Shown here: positions 34,126-43,813 of the stretch, in pieces
Layout: each line of letters begins with the position of its first letter
How positions within the stretch are numbered: position 1 is the stretch's first letter
NCBI GenBank assembly: GCA_002840975.1
Contig: PHDN01000004.1
Span: 1-64,000, forward strand
Length of the DNA: 64,000 bases
Origin: Bacteroidetes bacterium HGW-Bacteroidetes-16
GTDB lineage: Bacteria; Bacteroidota; Bacteroidia; Bacteroidales; F082
Direction: 5' to 3'
The notes under the pieces: model-generated
What the model was told of the DNA's origin: nothing
Seen by the model: the letters and a program-made list of their open reading frames with translations, nothing else
Databases searched by the model: none
Translations under genes and position numbers: made by a program

Positions 34126-34161
34126 GACGTTGTATATTTTAAAGTTTCTTAGTTTCTGAAG

Positions 34162-34231
34162 CAAAACTACCATGAAAAAGGGCGCTTGTAAACCGGTTTT
34201 AGGCGAATGGGGGAACTACTTCGGTAGTTGG
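34162..34231 (-). promoter_or_regulatory. Conserved promoter and 9-12-9 direct repeats upstream of paralogue 1
   Basis: The -7 box reads TAGTTTTG on the minus strand (34162-34169). Upstream, in plus-strand reading, are GGCGAATGG (34202-34210) and GGTAGTTGG (34223-34231) with a 12-bp spacer, and GGTTAA about 20 bp further. The same blocks recur before the other two paralogues. Confidence 0.65.
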
Positions 34232-34324
34232 GGAATGGGAACGGTTAAAGGGAATAAATGGCAATAATCATGATTGTTACCGATCCGACCTATTCAAATT
34301 CAATTATTTTAAAGCTTTCAAGGA

Positions 34325-34356
34325 TTGTTTTTTCTTAAACAAAAACATTAAATTTG
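34325..34356 (+). promoter_or_regulatory. Promoter of the FG-GAP T9SS protein gene
   Basis: -33 TTG (34325-34327) and -7 TAAATTTG (34349-34356), 21 bp apart and 31 bp before the ATG. Confidence 0.6.
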
Positions 34357-34387
34357 GTGTCTTGTTGATAACCAAAACCAATTAATC

Positions 34388-37300
34388 ATGAAGAAATCTG
34401 TACTATTTTTATTCATTGTGAATGCACTGATACTTGCCAATCCACTATGGGCAGGGCAGCAATCAGACAAAGGCGACCGCTCCTGGTCCATCCTGCAATC
34501 GTGGGATATACCCGGAAAAGCTTCGGGTCTGGCTTATGATGGCACCTATTTATATTTTGGAATTTACGGTTCCGACGGGGATCACTTTTATCGGTTCGAT
34601 CCATCCAACGGGGCCATTCAACAGCAGTTTATCAACCCGGCCATTGACGATTGTTTTGGTTTAACCTGGGACGGATCGTCGCTTTGGGCCGTGAATCAGC
34701 CTTCCTCCTCAAATCAGCCTGCACAAGCCACCGAACTCAACCTTAGCGGGACCATCCTTTCTACCTTCGACCTGCCCGATCATTATATGAGCGGTATTGC
34801 CTGGGATGCAGGTGAATATTGGGTAGGCACCTATTATCCCGATCCGGGAATTACTTACCAGGTGGACGGATCAGGCAATGTACTCAGTCAGTTTACTCCG
34901 CCTGCCGATCAGATTTGGGATATCTGCATGCAGGGAAACGACTTGTGGATGGTTGACTACAATTCAAATATGATTTACCGAACAAATCAATCCGGCACTG
35001 TATTGGAAAGTCATGCCAGTGAAAACATTAAACCCTCAGGAATTGTATACGACGGAACCTATATATGGTATGTGGATGGGCAGCTTTCGTCGCCAAGCAA
35101 ACTCTACAAAGTGAGTTTGACGGGTGCCGGAACTCCTGAAATCAATATTCCGGTCGATTCGCATAACTATGGAATTGTGACCACCTTCACCTCCGAAACA
35201 TGGAATATGGAGGTAGAAAATGTGGGGAATGCCAACCTGATCATCACCAGCATCGTCATTCCTGGCGCAGTGCCTGTTTCCACCACATTTTCACCACCGC
35301 AAACCATCACACCCGGAAGTTCAATTTTCATTCCTCTCACCTATTCTCCGGTGACGGTCGGTCATCTAAACACCACCATTACGGTTGTATCCTCCGATCC
35401 AATTACGCCAAATGAGTCTGTTACCCTTACGGGAGATGCGGTGAATTCAGGTCCTTCATTGTATGTTCCGTTCGATTCGCATCATTACGGTTTGGTGAGG
35501 CAGCATGCTTTTACCCGCTGGTTTCTTGAGGTAGAAAATATCGGTGACGCCACTCTTGTGGTGAGTAATCTTTCCACAAATCATGAGGTGTTTATCGTTG
35601 ATGAATCCGTCAACTTCCCCATTCAGATAGCACCATTGGATTCGGTACTCGTCGGAATATGGTTCAATCCATTGACAAATGAAGCCTATAATGGAAAAAT
35701 TCAAATCGACAACAACGACCCTGCGAACAATCCTTATTTTGTTCCCCTCACAGGTGATGGAGATGACCGGAAATACCCCATCGGCGATGCCCTATGGCAC
35801 TATAATATTACCACCGGCTACGATCAAAGTCCTAAAGCCATTGCACCCCTTCAGGACATTACGGGTGATATGGTTGATGAGGTTATTGTTTGTTCCGAAG
35901 ACAATTATATACGCTGTTTTAATGGAAATTCTTCCGGCATTGCGGATGTGATGTGGGAATTTGAAATTTATAGCGGTAACGTGTACGATCAACCCGGATT
36001 AACCACCATTGAAGATTTGAATAATGATGGGTATCAGGATGTTATTATTGGTACCACAGGTGGCGATCGTTCCATCAGGGCACTTTCGGGCAAAACCGGC
36101 CAATCGGTCTGGCGGCACAACACCAACGAGTATGGAAATGGGGGTTGGGTTTATCAGGTAAATGCAAGCTACGATTATAACAACGACGGGTTAACGGATG
36201 TGTTGGCCTCCACAGGTGACGACAGCGAAGATACCGGCCCCAAACGCGTATACTGCTTAAATGCTGTTAATGGTGTCGCCCTGTGGGAAGCATACATCGG
36301 AGGTCCTGTTTTTTCGGTTATCGGGGTGGAAGACTTTACCGGTGACGGTAAACCGGATGTTATTGCCGGTGCCTCCACCGCGGATGAAACCCAGGGAAAA
36401 ATCGTAGGCATTGACGGCACCAACGGAAGTATTCAGTGGACCCGAACCACCGGAGGCTCGTCGGTTTGGGCATTGAAGCAACTGGATGACATTACGGGAG
36501 ATGGGGTAAAAGAGGTGGTGGCAGGAGATTTTGGCGGAAATTTCTACTATCTGGATCCTACTGACAACACCCAGATTTTTCATGGCTCTATCAATGGTGC
36601 TTTAATTCTTCGTTTTGAACGACTTGAAGATGTAAACGGCGATGGTTTTGCCGATCTACTGGTAGCTCACAGCAATGCCAACGGAATTGTGCTCAATGGT
36701 AAGGATGGGTCAACCATCTGGTTTAAAAGTCTGGCTGATAAATCGTGGAATGTGGCTGCGATAGATGATATTACCGACGATCAGATCAATGATGTGATCA
36801 TCGGCACGCTTTACTCATCCAATCGCTGTTATTTTCTGAATGGGGTGGATGGTGCCGAACTTGATTCCAGAAATTATCCTTCGCCGGTGGACGCTATTAA
36901 TGGCATTCCGGACATTGTTGGTGATGGTTCTATGGAAATGGTTGCAGGTGGAAGAAATGGCGAAGTCAACTGCTATTCAGGAGGAATCGCTCTCCTGGTG
37001 GGAACAGAGGAACCCGGTGAGATCGAAAAATCATCTCCGGTAACCAACTATCCCAACCCGTTTTCTGATCAAACCACCATTGCCTTTGGTCTCGATCAGG
37101 ATTCATTTGTAACCCTCCGGGTATACGACATCAACGGGAAAGTGGTGACAACGCTTCTTAACCGGCATCTTGCTTCCGGACAGCACGCAGTGGTGTGGAA
37201 CGGCGAAGACAACACAGGAAAGGAACTTCCCACCGGCATTTATTTTTATGAAATCAGAACCGATCAGAATAAAATCAGAAACAAGGTGGTGAAACTATAA
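34388..37300 (+). CDS. T9SS-secreted protein with HYDIN-like and FG-GAP/VCBS repeats
   Basis: This 970-aa surface protein starts with a signal peptide ending near LWAG. Residues 25-245 form a propeller-like part (repeats such as SGLAYDGTYLYFGIYG, FGLTWDGSSLWAVNQ, SGIAWDAGEYWVGTYY). Two HYDIN-like or choice-of-anchor-D beta domains follow (about 250-355 and 358-455: DSHNYGIV, DSHHYGLV). A beta propeller of FG-GAP/VCBS-like units comes next (about 470-870: DITGDMVDEVIV, DLNNDGYQDVII, DVNGDGFADLLV) with Ca-binding DxNxDG. The C-terminal type A T9SS sorting domain is NYPNPFSDQTTIAF and so on. It is presumably an adhesin or polymer-binding protein; no catalytic motif is seen. Confidence 0.9.
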   Translation: MKKSVLFLFIVNALILANPLWAGQQSDKGDRSWSILQSWDIPGKASGLAYDGTYLYFGIYGSDGDHFYRFDPSNGAIQQQFINPAIDDCFGLTWDGSSLWAVNQPSSSNQPAQATELNLSGTILSTFDLPDHYMSGIAWDAGEYWVGTYYPDPGITYQVDGSGNVLSQFTPPADQIWDICMQGNDLWMVDYNSNMIYRTNQSGTVLESHASENIKPSGIVYDGTYIWYVDGQLSSPSKLYKVSLTGAGTPEINIPVDSHNYGIVTTFTSETWNMEVENVGNANLIITSIVIPGAVPVSTTFSPPQTITPGSSIFIPLTYSPVTVGHLNTTITVVSSDPITPNESVTLTGDAVNSGPSLYVPFDSHHYGLVRQHAFTRWFLEVENIGDATLVVSNLSTNHEVFIVDESVNFPIQIAPLDSVLVGIWFNPLTNEAYNGKIQIDNNDPANNPYFVPLTGDGDDRKYPIGDALWHYNITTGYDQSPKAIAPLQDITGDMVDEVIVCSEDNYIRCFNGNSSGIADVMWEFEIYSGNVYDQPGLTTIEDLNNDGYQDVIIGTTGGDRSIRALSGKTGQSVWRHNTNEYGNGGWVYQVNASYDYNNDGLTDVLASTGDDSEDTGPKRVYCLNAVNGVALWEAYIGGPVFSVIGVEDFTGDGKPDVIAGASTADETQGKIVGIDGTNGSIQWTRTTGGSSVWALKQLDDITGDGVKEVVAGDFGGNFYYLDPTDNTQIFHGSINGALILRFERLEDVNGDGFADLLVAHSNANGIVLNGKDGSTIWFKSLADKSWNVAAIDDITDDQINDVIIGTLYSSNRCYFLNGVDGAELDSRNYPSPVDAINGIPDIVGDGSMEMVAGGRNGEVNCYSGGIALLVGTEEPGEIEKSSPVTNYPNPFSDQTTIAFGLDQDSFVTLRVYDINGKVVTTLLNRHLASGQHAVVWNGEDNTGKELPTGIYFYEIRTDQNKIRNKVVKL

Positions 37301-37399
37301 ACGGCCATCCTTGTAACAGGTTGAATTTATGATTGGCATTGTGTTTTTGAAGATCGATAAATGATCATGTGGCAAATGCCCGTTTATTCATTTTGTCTT

Positions 37400-37427
37400 G
37401 TTGCCCCTGGCTTAATCCAGGGGCAAC
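37400..37427. repeat. Palindrome GTTGCCCCTGG ... CCAGGGGCAAC
   Basis: Perfect 11-bp arms with the 6-bp loop CTTAAT, in the gap between the FG-GAP gene and the DUF4421 gene. The core resembles the palindromes at 7654 and 62552. It could terminate the upstream gene, although no long T run follows. Confidence 0.6.
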
Positions 37428-37503
37428 AGATGCCTTACCAATAAAGGGTTTTAGCATGGAAAGACTGTTTTTTGCCGGACACTAAATATAATTTAAACAA
37501 ACC

Positions 37504-38562
37504 ATGAAACGCAAGTTGATTCTGGTGGTAATTTTATGCTTCGCCTCTTCGTTTCAGTTGTTGGCAGTTGAAAAAGATTCGGTGGGTCAGGTAAAACCAT
37601 TAAAGTACGATACTAACTACATCAAAAGCTACCGCGATTTGGTTCACATTGCTCTTGTTGGCGTGAACAAACAAACCGGTGTAACATTTGCCAATGTCAA
37701 CAGCACCTACGACGTGAATTTTGCCACCAACAACCCTTTTGGTTTTGGGATATCCTTTGATTACAAATGGGTCACTCTTGAATACACCAAAACCTTTGGC
37801 GGCTTGGAGTTACGCACGGCTAAAAAGGGGGAAAGCGATGCCTCTTCATTCCGATTCGGATTGACCGGGCGCAGGCTAAGAATGAATTTCTTTGTGCGGT
37901 CGACCACCGGGTTTTATCTTAAAAACATCAAGGATTACGATCCTGACTGGTTCGATCACAACACCAGGTATCCGCACTTCGATAGTCTGAGCAATGTTAC
38001 TTTGGCCCTTTCGGTTTATTATACCTTCAACCATAAGAAGTATTCCAACACGGCTGCACTTTGGCAAATCGACCAGCAGAAAAAGAGTGCAGGATCGTTT
38101 GTACTCGGGTTTTTAACCAACCTGGAGGGCATTTCAACCACCAAGCCCCTGATGCTCAACGACACACTTTTAACCGGCGATGTACATCCACATTTTAAAG
38201 AGGGCGCTTCAATTAAGATTGGCCTTTCAGGCGGATATATGCACACTTTTGTATTCTGGAAGCGTTTCTACATACACGGGGCCATCATCCAGGGCTTTTT
38301 GTATAGCCGGGGTGCCACCGATTTTTATGACCAACAGGAAACCAGGATTTACAATTCGATGGGGATATCCCTGTATTCACGCCTGACAGCAGGTTATAAT
38401 GGCAACCGGATTTATGGCGGCCTCTTTTTCGTCTCCGATGGTTTTATTGACGATGCACTGGGAGATGCCTATGCGGTTACTTCTTACAATTATTTCAGGA
38501 TATACATGGGTTACCGGTTCCCGATAAAAAGCCCGAAGTGGATGCACAAGTTTGGGTTATAA
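37504..38562 (+). CDS. DUF4421 family outer-membrane protein
   Basis: This 352-aa protein has a signal peptide (ends near LLA). The rest is rich in alternating amphipathic strands: GFGISFDYKWVTLEYT, FRFGLTGRRLRMNFFVRSTTGFYL, LSVYYTFNHKKYSN, MGISLYSRLTAGYNG and YFRIYMGYRF. A strand-rich end suggests an outer-membrane barrel of the Bacteroidetes-specific DUF4421 family. Function unknown. It lies between paralogues 1 and 2 of the YIxDIPF family, convergent with paralogue 2. Confidence 0.85.
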   Translation: MKRKLILVVILCFASSFQLLAVEKDSVGQVKPLKYDTNYIKSYRDLVHIALVGVNKQTGVTFANVNSTYDVNFATNNPFGFGISFDYKWVTLEYTKTFGGLELRTAKKGESDASSFRFGLTGRRLRMNFFVRSTTGFYLKNIKDYDPDWFDHNTRYPHFDSLSNVTLALSVYYTFNHKKYSNTAALWQIDQQKKSAGSFVLGFLTNLEGISTTKPLMLNDTLLTGDVHPHFKEGASIKIGLSGGYMHTFVFWKRFYIHGAIIQGFLYSRGATDFYDQQETRIYNSMGISLYSRLTAGYNGNRIYGGLFFVSDGFIDDALGDAYAVTSYNYFRIYMGYRFPIKSPKWMHKFGL

Positions 38563-38591
38563 GGCCGCATTTATCTCAGGATAAAAACAAC

Positions 38592-38616
38592 AAAAGCCAC
38601 CCGTGAGGTGGCTTTT
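38592..38616. terminator. Bidirectional terminator between DUF4421 gene and YIxDIPF paralogue 2
   Basis: Perfect 10-bp arms AAAAGCCACC / GGTGGCTTTT with a 5-bp loop. The similarity to the one after paralogue 1 continues past the hairpin as GGCTAT..AGCTATGTTGAG. Confidence 0.8.
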
Positions 38617-38648
38617 GAAGGCTATAGGAGCTATGTTGAGATAGGAGT

Positions 38649-38984
38649 TTACAGTTTGGCGATGTCTTTAGTTGAGAAAGGTATATCGTCGATGTAGGTT
38701 TCACTCTCCAGGGTAAAAGTGTTCGTGTCAAATTCCACTGAATCGGCAGCAACTTCAGCTGTGTTAAAAGGAATGTCACTGATGTAATTTTCATCAGTCA
38801 ACTGGTAAGTATCAGTTAATGAAACATCATACAGGCTGTCGAAGATTTGCCCGGTATTGAACGGGATATCATCGATATAAGCTTCTTCGGGTAAAGCGGC
38901 TACGGTTGGCGGTGTGTTGGCATTCAGGTGAAGAGCAACGGCGAGCAGTGCGAGTGTGAGTGAGTATCTAAGTAGCGTTTTCAT
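38649..38984 (-). CDS. Small exported protein with three YIxDIPF(N/S)T repeats, paralogue 2
   Basis: This 111-aa protein is closest to paralogue 1 (33790-34125), with most residues identical and the same length. Signal peptide MKTLLRYSLTLALLAVALHLNA. Repeats are EEAYIDDIPFNT, DENYISDIPFNT and SETYIDDIPFST, about 35 residues apart. No Cys, no sorting domain. Function unknown. The equal spacing of the repeats suggests three equivalent binding or cleavage sites (inference). Confidence 0.85.
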   Translation of the reverse strand: MKTLLRYSLTLALLAVALHLNANTPPTVAALPEEAYIDDIPFNTGQIFDSLYDVSLTDTYQLTDENYISDIPFNTAEVAADSVEFDTNTFTLESETYIDDIPFSTKDIAKL

Positions 38985-39021
38985 GGCATTTTAAATTTAA
39001 AAGTTTCCTGGTTTCTTGAAG

Positions 39022-39091
39022 CAAAACTACCACGAAAAAGAGCGCTTGTAAACCGGTTTTAGGCGAATGGAAGTGCTTGTTCGGTGAATGG
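39022..39091 (-). promoter_or_regulatory. Conserved promoter and 9-12-9 direct repeats upstream of paralogue 2
   Basis: TAGTTTTG on the minus strand (39022-39029). Plus-strand reading upstream: GGCGAATGG (39062-39070), 12 bp, GGTGAATGG (39083-39091), then GGTTAACAT 11 bp further. Read in gene direction the half-sites are CCATTCACC and CCATTCGCC, 7 of 9 like the AlgR (LytTR) site CCGTTCGTC for the second. Confidence 0.68.
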
Positions 39092-39156
39092 GGAAATGCT
39101 TCGGTTAACATGTTAAATCCTGGCGAACCACTTGGTGCGCCAGGATTTTTGCAGCT

Positions 39157-42100
39157 CTATTCCAGCACTAAAGTTTTTGAATTGTCGTCGTAAACCCTGT
39201 CGATTAACAAGTGTCGGGGGTCGATGGCAGCTTTTACCGGTAACGAATCCACCACAAATGAAAAACTCATCTCAGGGCGATCGATTTTAACTCTTTTTTC
39301 AAACAATAGTTTCTCTTCATCTTTATCAGAAAAAACACCGATATCGATCCAGTCGTTGATGGGAACCCTGGTTTCGTTTCCAATGGTATCGGCTTTAATT
39401 TTATAAGATTCAATGTTCATCCTTACCTCATATTTCCCATTTTCAAGTTCCTTGTACGAAGCTTCATTTAAACGGTTGTCGTACAGAGTGATTTCCTTAA
39501 ACCAGTCGTCGATTAAATAATGTAACGAATCGGGAATCTGAGGCTCCAGATACTTCATGAAATCCAGGGAGACAGGATAGGGAGGTTTTTGATACTTGAA
39601 TTCTTCCAGAAAATTCCTCATCGCGGTATTTACCTTTTCTTCACCAATATAATCCTGTAGTGCATAAAGGATTACACTTCCTTTACCATAGTGGATATAC
39701 ATTTGGTTTTCAACCTTGTACAAAGGCATCTCCTTGTCCACCTCGCCGCTTCTGCCCCTTAAATACCGGTCATGATCGTATTTAAGGAACTCACGCATTT
39801 TCATGGGGTTTTTGGTCAGGTGCTTCATGGTCATCAGCGAAGAATATTCGGCGAAACTTTCACTTAACATGGTTCCTCCTTGCATTTTAGCACCCATCAC
39901 CTGGTGAGCCCACCACTGATGGGCCATCTCATGTGCAATCACCGCATCGACGATATTGTTTTCTTCGGCATCTTCTAAATTGATCACAAAACCAATGGAT
40001 TCCGAATAGGGCATCGTTCCGGGAAAAGCCTGTGCAAACGTTTCGTATCGTGGAAACTCAATAATCCGGCACTGTTTGTGGTAGTACGGGCCAAAGTTTT
40101 CGGTGTAGTAGGTCAACGAACGTTCCACTGCATCCAGCATTCGTTCCACGTTCACTTCATGTTTTTTATCGTAATACACTTCAATATCCACATCGTTCCA
40201 TTTACGGATGGCTATTTCATATTTGGCCGAAATAAACGCGTAAAAATTTTGCGATGGATGGTCCACTTTGTAGTGATAATAGTTTCTTCCGTTTTCTTCC
40301 CATTTCCTGACCAACGAGCCGGGAGCAATGGCAATCTGATCGGCCGAGGTTGAGATAACAGTTTCCACATTGATGAAGTCAGAACGTCCATCGGTGAGGT
40401 AGTTGGCCATGCAGTGTTCGGTGCAGTTTTCTTCCAGTTCAGGCATCCGGTCCTTCGGTTTGAGACCATATTTTTTCCGGGTATTTTTATCACTTAACTC
40501 CCTGCTTTCGTTGTATCCAAGTGCCGGAAGGATTTCGAAATTGTTCAGAAATGTGCCGTTGTGTATGATGCCGGTATTTCCAGCCGAATTCTCAAATCCT
40601 TGCGAAACAGACTTCGTTTCGATTTCAAGTTCCAACGAATCACCCGGCTGTAGGGGTGTTCTAAGCTGAAAAATCAAATACCCAAGTTCTTTGTCTTCGT
40701 ATACCAAATCGGAGTTTGGAATAAAGAACTCCGGTTTCCAATCTTTGTCAATATTGTAATGCAGCGAGTCGATGGGGGAGTTGGTTTCGTTGGTGTATTG
40801 CAAAACGGCTTTTACCTGTACATCCCGTTTGTAAGGGAAAAGATCGATAAAGTATTTGGCATCGGTAATTTTAGGAAGGTTTACCTTTTCATACTTCTTG
40901 TATTTCTTCTCAAAACTGGCCGAAAGCTGGTCTTCTTCATCGGATGTTATGTAGGTGTTGAGCACCTGGGTATTGTAATATACAAATCCGGCCACTCCCA
41001 TCCAGGCGAACAAAGTGACGAGCATGATCAATCGGTATTGGTGAGGAACCTGCTTCCGTGCTATTTTTACTCTCTGCATCAACGAACTGATGCTTCCCCG
41101 GTTCCACAAAGCTCCGGCAATTAGCAGACACAACAACGAAAACAAAAACCAGTAAGTGTTAAACCACATGGCTCCCGTTAAACCTGGTCCAAATCCGTTC
41201 ATATCGGAATACTCCAGCGAAGGCCGTCCACCAATAGCCAGCATATTGCTTTGAACATCAACGATATTCAGAACAATGCTCCACACAAAAATCACGGCAA
41301 TGGAGATGAAATAGCCAATGTATTTGTTGTTTACCAACACCTGAATCATGATCATCACACCGCTCCAGATGACATACAGCAACAGGCTGGTATAAACAAA
41401 ATCCAACAGGTATACATTGAGTTCGATGCGTGTGTAGCCATTGATCAGCTGATAGGTAACGCCCACCAGGATAAAGAAAAAATGAATGAGTGTGGTGATT
41501 ACCACCAACGAAAGGGCTTTGGCAGCCATCGAATTAAAGGAAGTGTGCGGTGTGGCATCCACCACCTCATTTATTTTGCTGTCGCGGTCGCGCCAGATCA
41601 GCTCTCCGCTGAAAAACACCAGAATAATGATCACAAAAATACCGGAAGCGTTGGTGATAAGATCGATCATTTTATAGGTAAGCGGATAGGACTGTAATCC
41701 AAAATATTCAAAGCCTCCAAACAAATTGGCTATGAGGATAATGGCACTGAAAAGGAAGAGAATTTTAAAGGTAACACTCTTTACAATGCTCAAAAAGTTA
41801 GTAAAAAAGAAGCTTTTAAACTGCAACCAGTCGGTATTGAGGTTAAACTCAGGATGCATTTTTGGCAAATTTACCAGCCTGTATTTCGGCGTTTCCTCCT
41901 CTTTGACAAACTTTATTTTTTTGTTTTTTTCCTTAAACGAAAAGGTCAGGTATGAGGTAATCAGGATAACCAAACCCGCTGCAATCCAAATGATTCGGTT
42001 TAGCAGAAGCAAACCCGTAAATCCCGGACTCAGGGTATTTTTTTCGATGGGAGTAAAATATTTGGCATAAACCGAATAGGCCCTGATGCCAAACGTATCG

Positions 42101-42735
42101 GTGAGAGCAGCCAGGCTTTCGTTGTCGATATCCGACATCAGCGTGCCGGCAATAATGTAACCAATGATAATCACCAACGAACCCACAAAGGAAATGACGG
42201 TATTCTTCCACTTATTGGCCATGGCAAAAATAATGGTGCCGGCGAAAAACATGTTGGGGAGAACAAACAGAAAATAGGTGTTTATGAAAGTTTCCGGGTA
42301 AAAAGGGCCAAACCGGTCGGCATCTACCCAGCCAAAGGCCGGACCCAGAATGGAACCAAGAACCATCCCGATATAAATCCCCAGCATTGGAATGGTCGAC
42401 AACAACAAAGCACCACAAAAGCGCCCAAAGAAATAGCCAAACTTGCTGATGGGAGCACTAAAAAGGATCTCATTAAAATCGTTGTCAAGGTCTTTTAGGG
42501 CGGCATTATTAAAAAAGGCGGTGGCCATCAGCAACCCAAAAATAGTCATGATGGTGGTATAAATGGTGATCACATGAGGAGCATTGCGATACACATTTCC
42601 CACCGAGCCACCAATCTGTACATTATCGCTCACAGTGGCTGCAAACACCAGCAATCCAATCAATACCAGGAAGATATATACCATGGGTTGCCGGAGCGAG
42701 AATTTTATTTCTGATAAAAAGAAGGTCTTAAACAT
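39157..42735 (-). CDS. ABC transporter permease fused to an M1-family metallopeptidase
   Basis: This 1192-aa protein has an N-terminal ABC-2-type permease half with about 12 transmembrane helices (residues 1-600), in two groups around a cytoplasmic loop. The C-terminal half (about 640-1192) is an M1 aminopeptidase-like periplasmic domain. Its zinc site HEMAHQWWAH is followed by the third ligand in ESFAEYS about 19 residues on. The usual GAMEN substrate motif is replaced by MPYSESIGFV. The ATG at 42735 was chosen; the frame is open 20 codons further. The ATP-binding subunit is encoded 16 bp upstream. This fusion is a recognised Bacteroidetes family with unknown substrate. Confidence 0.92.
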   Translation of the reverse strand: MFKTFFLSEIKFSLRQPMVYIFLVLIGLLVFAATVSDNVQIGGSVGNVYRNAPHVITIYTTIMTIFGLLMATAFFNNAALKDLDNDFNEILFSAPISKFGYFFGRFCGALLLSTIPMLGIYIGMVLGSILGPAFGWVDADRFGPFYPETFINTYFLFVLPNMFFAGTIIFAMANKWKNTVISFVGSLVIIIGYIIAGTLMSDIDNESLAALTDTFGIRAYSVYAKYFTPIEKNTLSPGFTGLLLLNRIIWIAAGLVILITSYLTFSFKEKNKKIKFVKEEETPKYRLVNLPKMHPEFNLNTDWLQFKSFFFTNFLSIVKSVTFKILFLFSAIILIANLFGGFEYFGLQSYPLTYKMIDLITNASGIFVIIILVFFSGELIWRDRDSKINEVVDATPHTSFNSMAAKALSLVVITTLIHFFFILVGVTYQLINGYTRIELNVYLLDFVYTSLLLYVIWSGVMIMIQVLVNNKYIGYFISIAVIFVWSIVLNIVDVQSNMLAIGGRPSLEYSDMNGFGPGLTGAMWFNTYWFLFSLLCLLIAGALWNRGSISSLMQRVKIARKQVPHQYRLIMLVTLFAWMGVAGFVYYNTQVLNTYITSDEEDQLSASFEKKYKKYEKVNLPKITDAKYFIDLFPYKRDVQVKAVLQYTNETNSPIDSLHYNIDKDWKPEFFIPNSDLVYEDKELGYLIFQLRTPLQPGDSLELEIETKSVSQGFENSAGNTGIIHNGTFLNNFEILPALGYNESRELSDKNTRKKYGLKPKDRMPELEENCTEHCMANYLTDGRSDFINVETVISTSADQIAIAPGSLVRKWEENGRNYYHYKVDHPSQNFYAFISAKYEIAIRKWNDVDIEVYYDKKHEVNVERMLDAVERSLTYYTENFGPYYHKQCRIIEFPRYETFAQAFPGTMPYSESIGFVINLEDAEENNIVDAVIAHEMAHQWWAHQVMGAKMQGGTMLSESFAEYSSLMTMKHLTKNPMKMREFLKYDHDRYLRGRSGEVDKEMPLYKVENQMYIHYGKGSVILYALQDYIGEEKVNTAMRNFLEEFKYQKPPYPVSLDFMKYLEPQIPDSLHYLIDDWFKEITLYDNRLNEASYKELENGKYEVRMNIESYKIKADTIGNETRVPINDWIDIGVFSDKDEEKLLFEKRVKIDRPEMSFSFVVDSLPVKAAIDPRHLLIDRVYDDNSKTLVLE

Positions 42736-42751
42736 AGTCGGGGTTTTGGTG

Positions 42752-43636
42752 TTAAACAAGTTTGTTGGAGGTGTTGATTTTCGAGAAGAACACATCTTCG
42801 AGGTTTGGATTTACCTGTTCAAAACCTGCACCGGGATCCGATTCGCTAAAAACATGAATCAGAGGTCGTCCTCCCACCATTTTGTTGGAGATAATGGAAT
42901 AATGGCGGGCATAATCGGGCAATTCTTCACGGTTAACTACCTTTTGATACACTTTTCCATTCAACGCATCGATGGCATTTTGAGGGGTGCCATGGTACAC
43001 AATCCGGCCCAGGTTCATGATGGCCATTTTGGTGCACAACTCCCTGATATCGTCCACGATGTGGGTCGACAGGATGACGATCACCTCTTTGCCTACATCG
43101 GCCAGCAGGTTATAAAACCGGTTTCTTTCTCCCGGATCCAGACCGGCAGTCGGCTCATCCACGATGATGAGTTTTGGATTTCCAATGAGTGCCTGTGCAA
43201 TTCCAACGCGTTGTTTCATCCCACCCGAAAAACCCTTCACACTTTTATTTCGTTTGTCGTATAGGTTTACCTTGTCCAACAGATAACGAACCAGTTCTTT
43301 TCGCTCCCTTGAATCGGTGATGCCCTTTAAAATCGACAGATGATCGAGCAATTGAAGTGCCGTAATTTTGGGATAAACACCAAATTCTTGTGGGAGATAT
43401 CCCAACACTTTGCGTACCTCACCGGGTTGATTTAACAAATCAATATCGTCCAGCATGGCGCTACCGCTATCGGCTTCCTGAAGCGTAGCCAGCGTCCGCA
43501 TCAGCGATGATTTTCCGGCACCATTAGGCCCCAGCAGACCGAACATGCCATTTTCTATTTCTAAATTCACCTGATCGAGGGCTACTACGCCGTTTGAATA
43601 CGTTTTTGAGAGGTTGTGGATGATTAATTTATTCAT
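42752..43636 (-). CDS. ABC transporter ATP-binding protein
   Basis: This 294-aa ATPase is the partner of the permease-M1 fusion immediately downstream (16-bp gap). Walker A is GPNGAGKSS, the signature FSGGMKQRVGIAQAL, Walker B LIIVDEPTAGLDP, and the switch His is in LSTHIVDD. It belongs to the group of ABC-2-type drug or peptide export ATPases. No typical promoter box is obvious in the upstream gap. Confidence 0.93.
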   Translation of the reverse strand: MNKLIIHNLSKTYSNGVVALDQVNLEIENGMFGLLGPNGAGKSSLMRTLATLQEADSGSAMLDDIDLLNQPGEVRKVLGYLPQEFGVYPKITALQLLDHLSILKGITDSRERKELVRYLLDKVNLYDKRNKSVKGFSGGMKQRVGIAQALIGNPKLIIVDEPTAGLDPGERNRFYNLLADVGKEVIVILSTHIVDDIRELCTKMAIMNLGRIVYHGTPQNAIDALNGKVYQKVVNREELPDYARHYSIISNKMVGGRPLIHVFSESDPGAGFEQVNPNLEDVFFSKINTSNKLV

Positions 43637-43813
43637 GTTGGATGATTTTGATTTTTGTATAATAATATGATTTGACGATTGAAAAACAGGTTTGTTACAA
43701 AGATGTATTTTTTATGAATCGTATGTTAGCGTTGAATGTTCGTTTCCTAAAACAACGAAAGCCACTTTTTGGGGTGACTTTGCTGGCTATAGGAGCTATA
43801 TTGAGTGTTGCGT

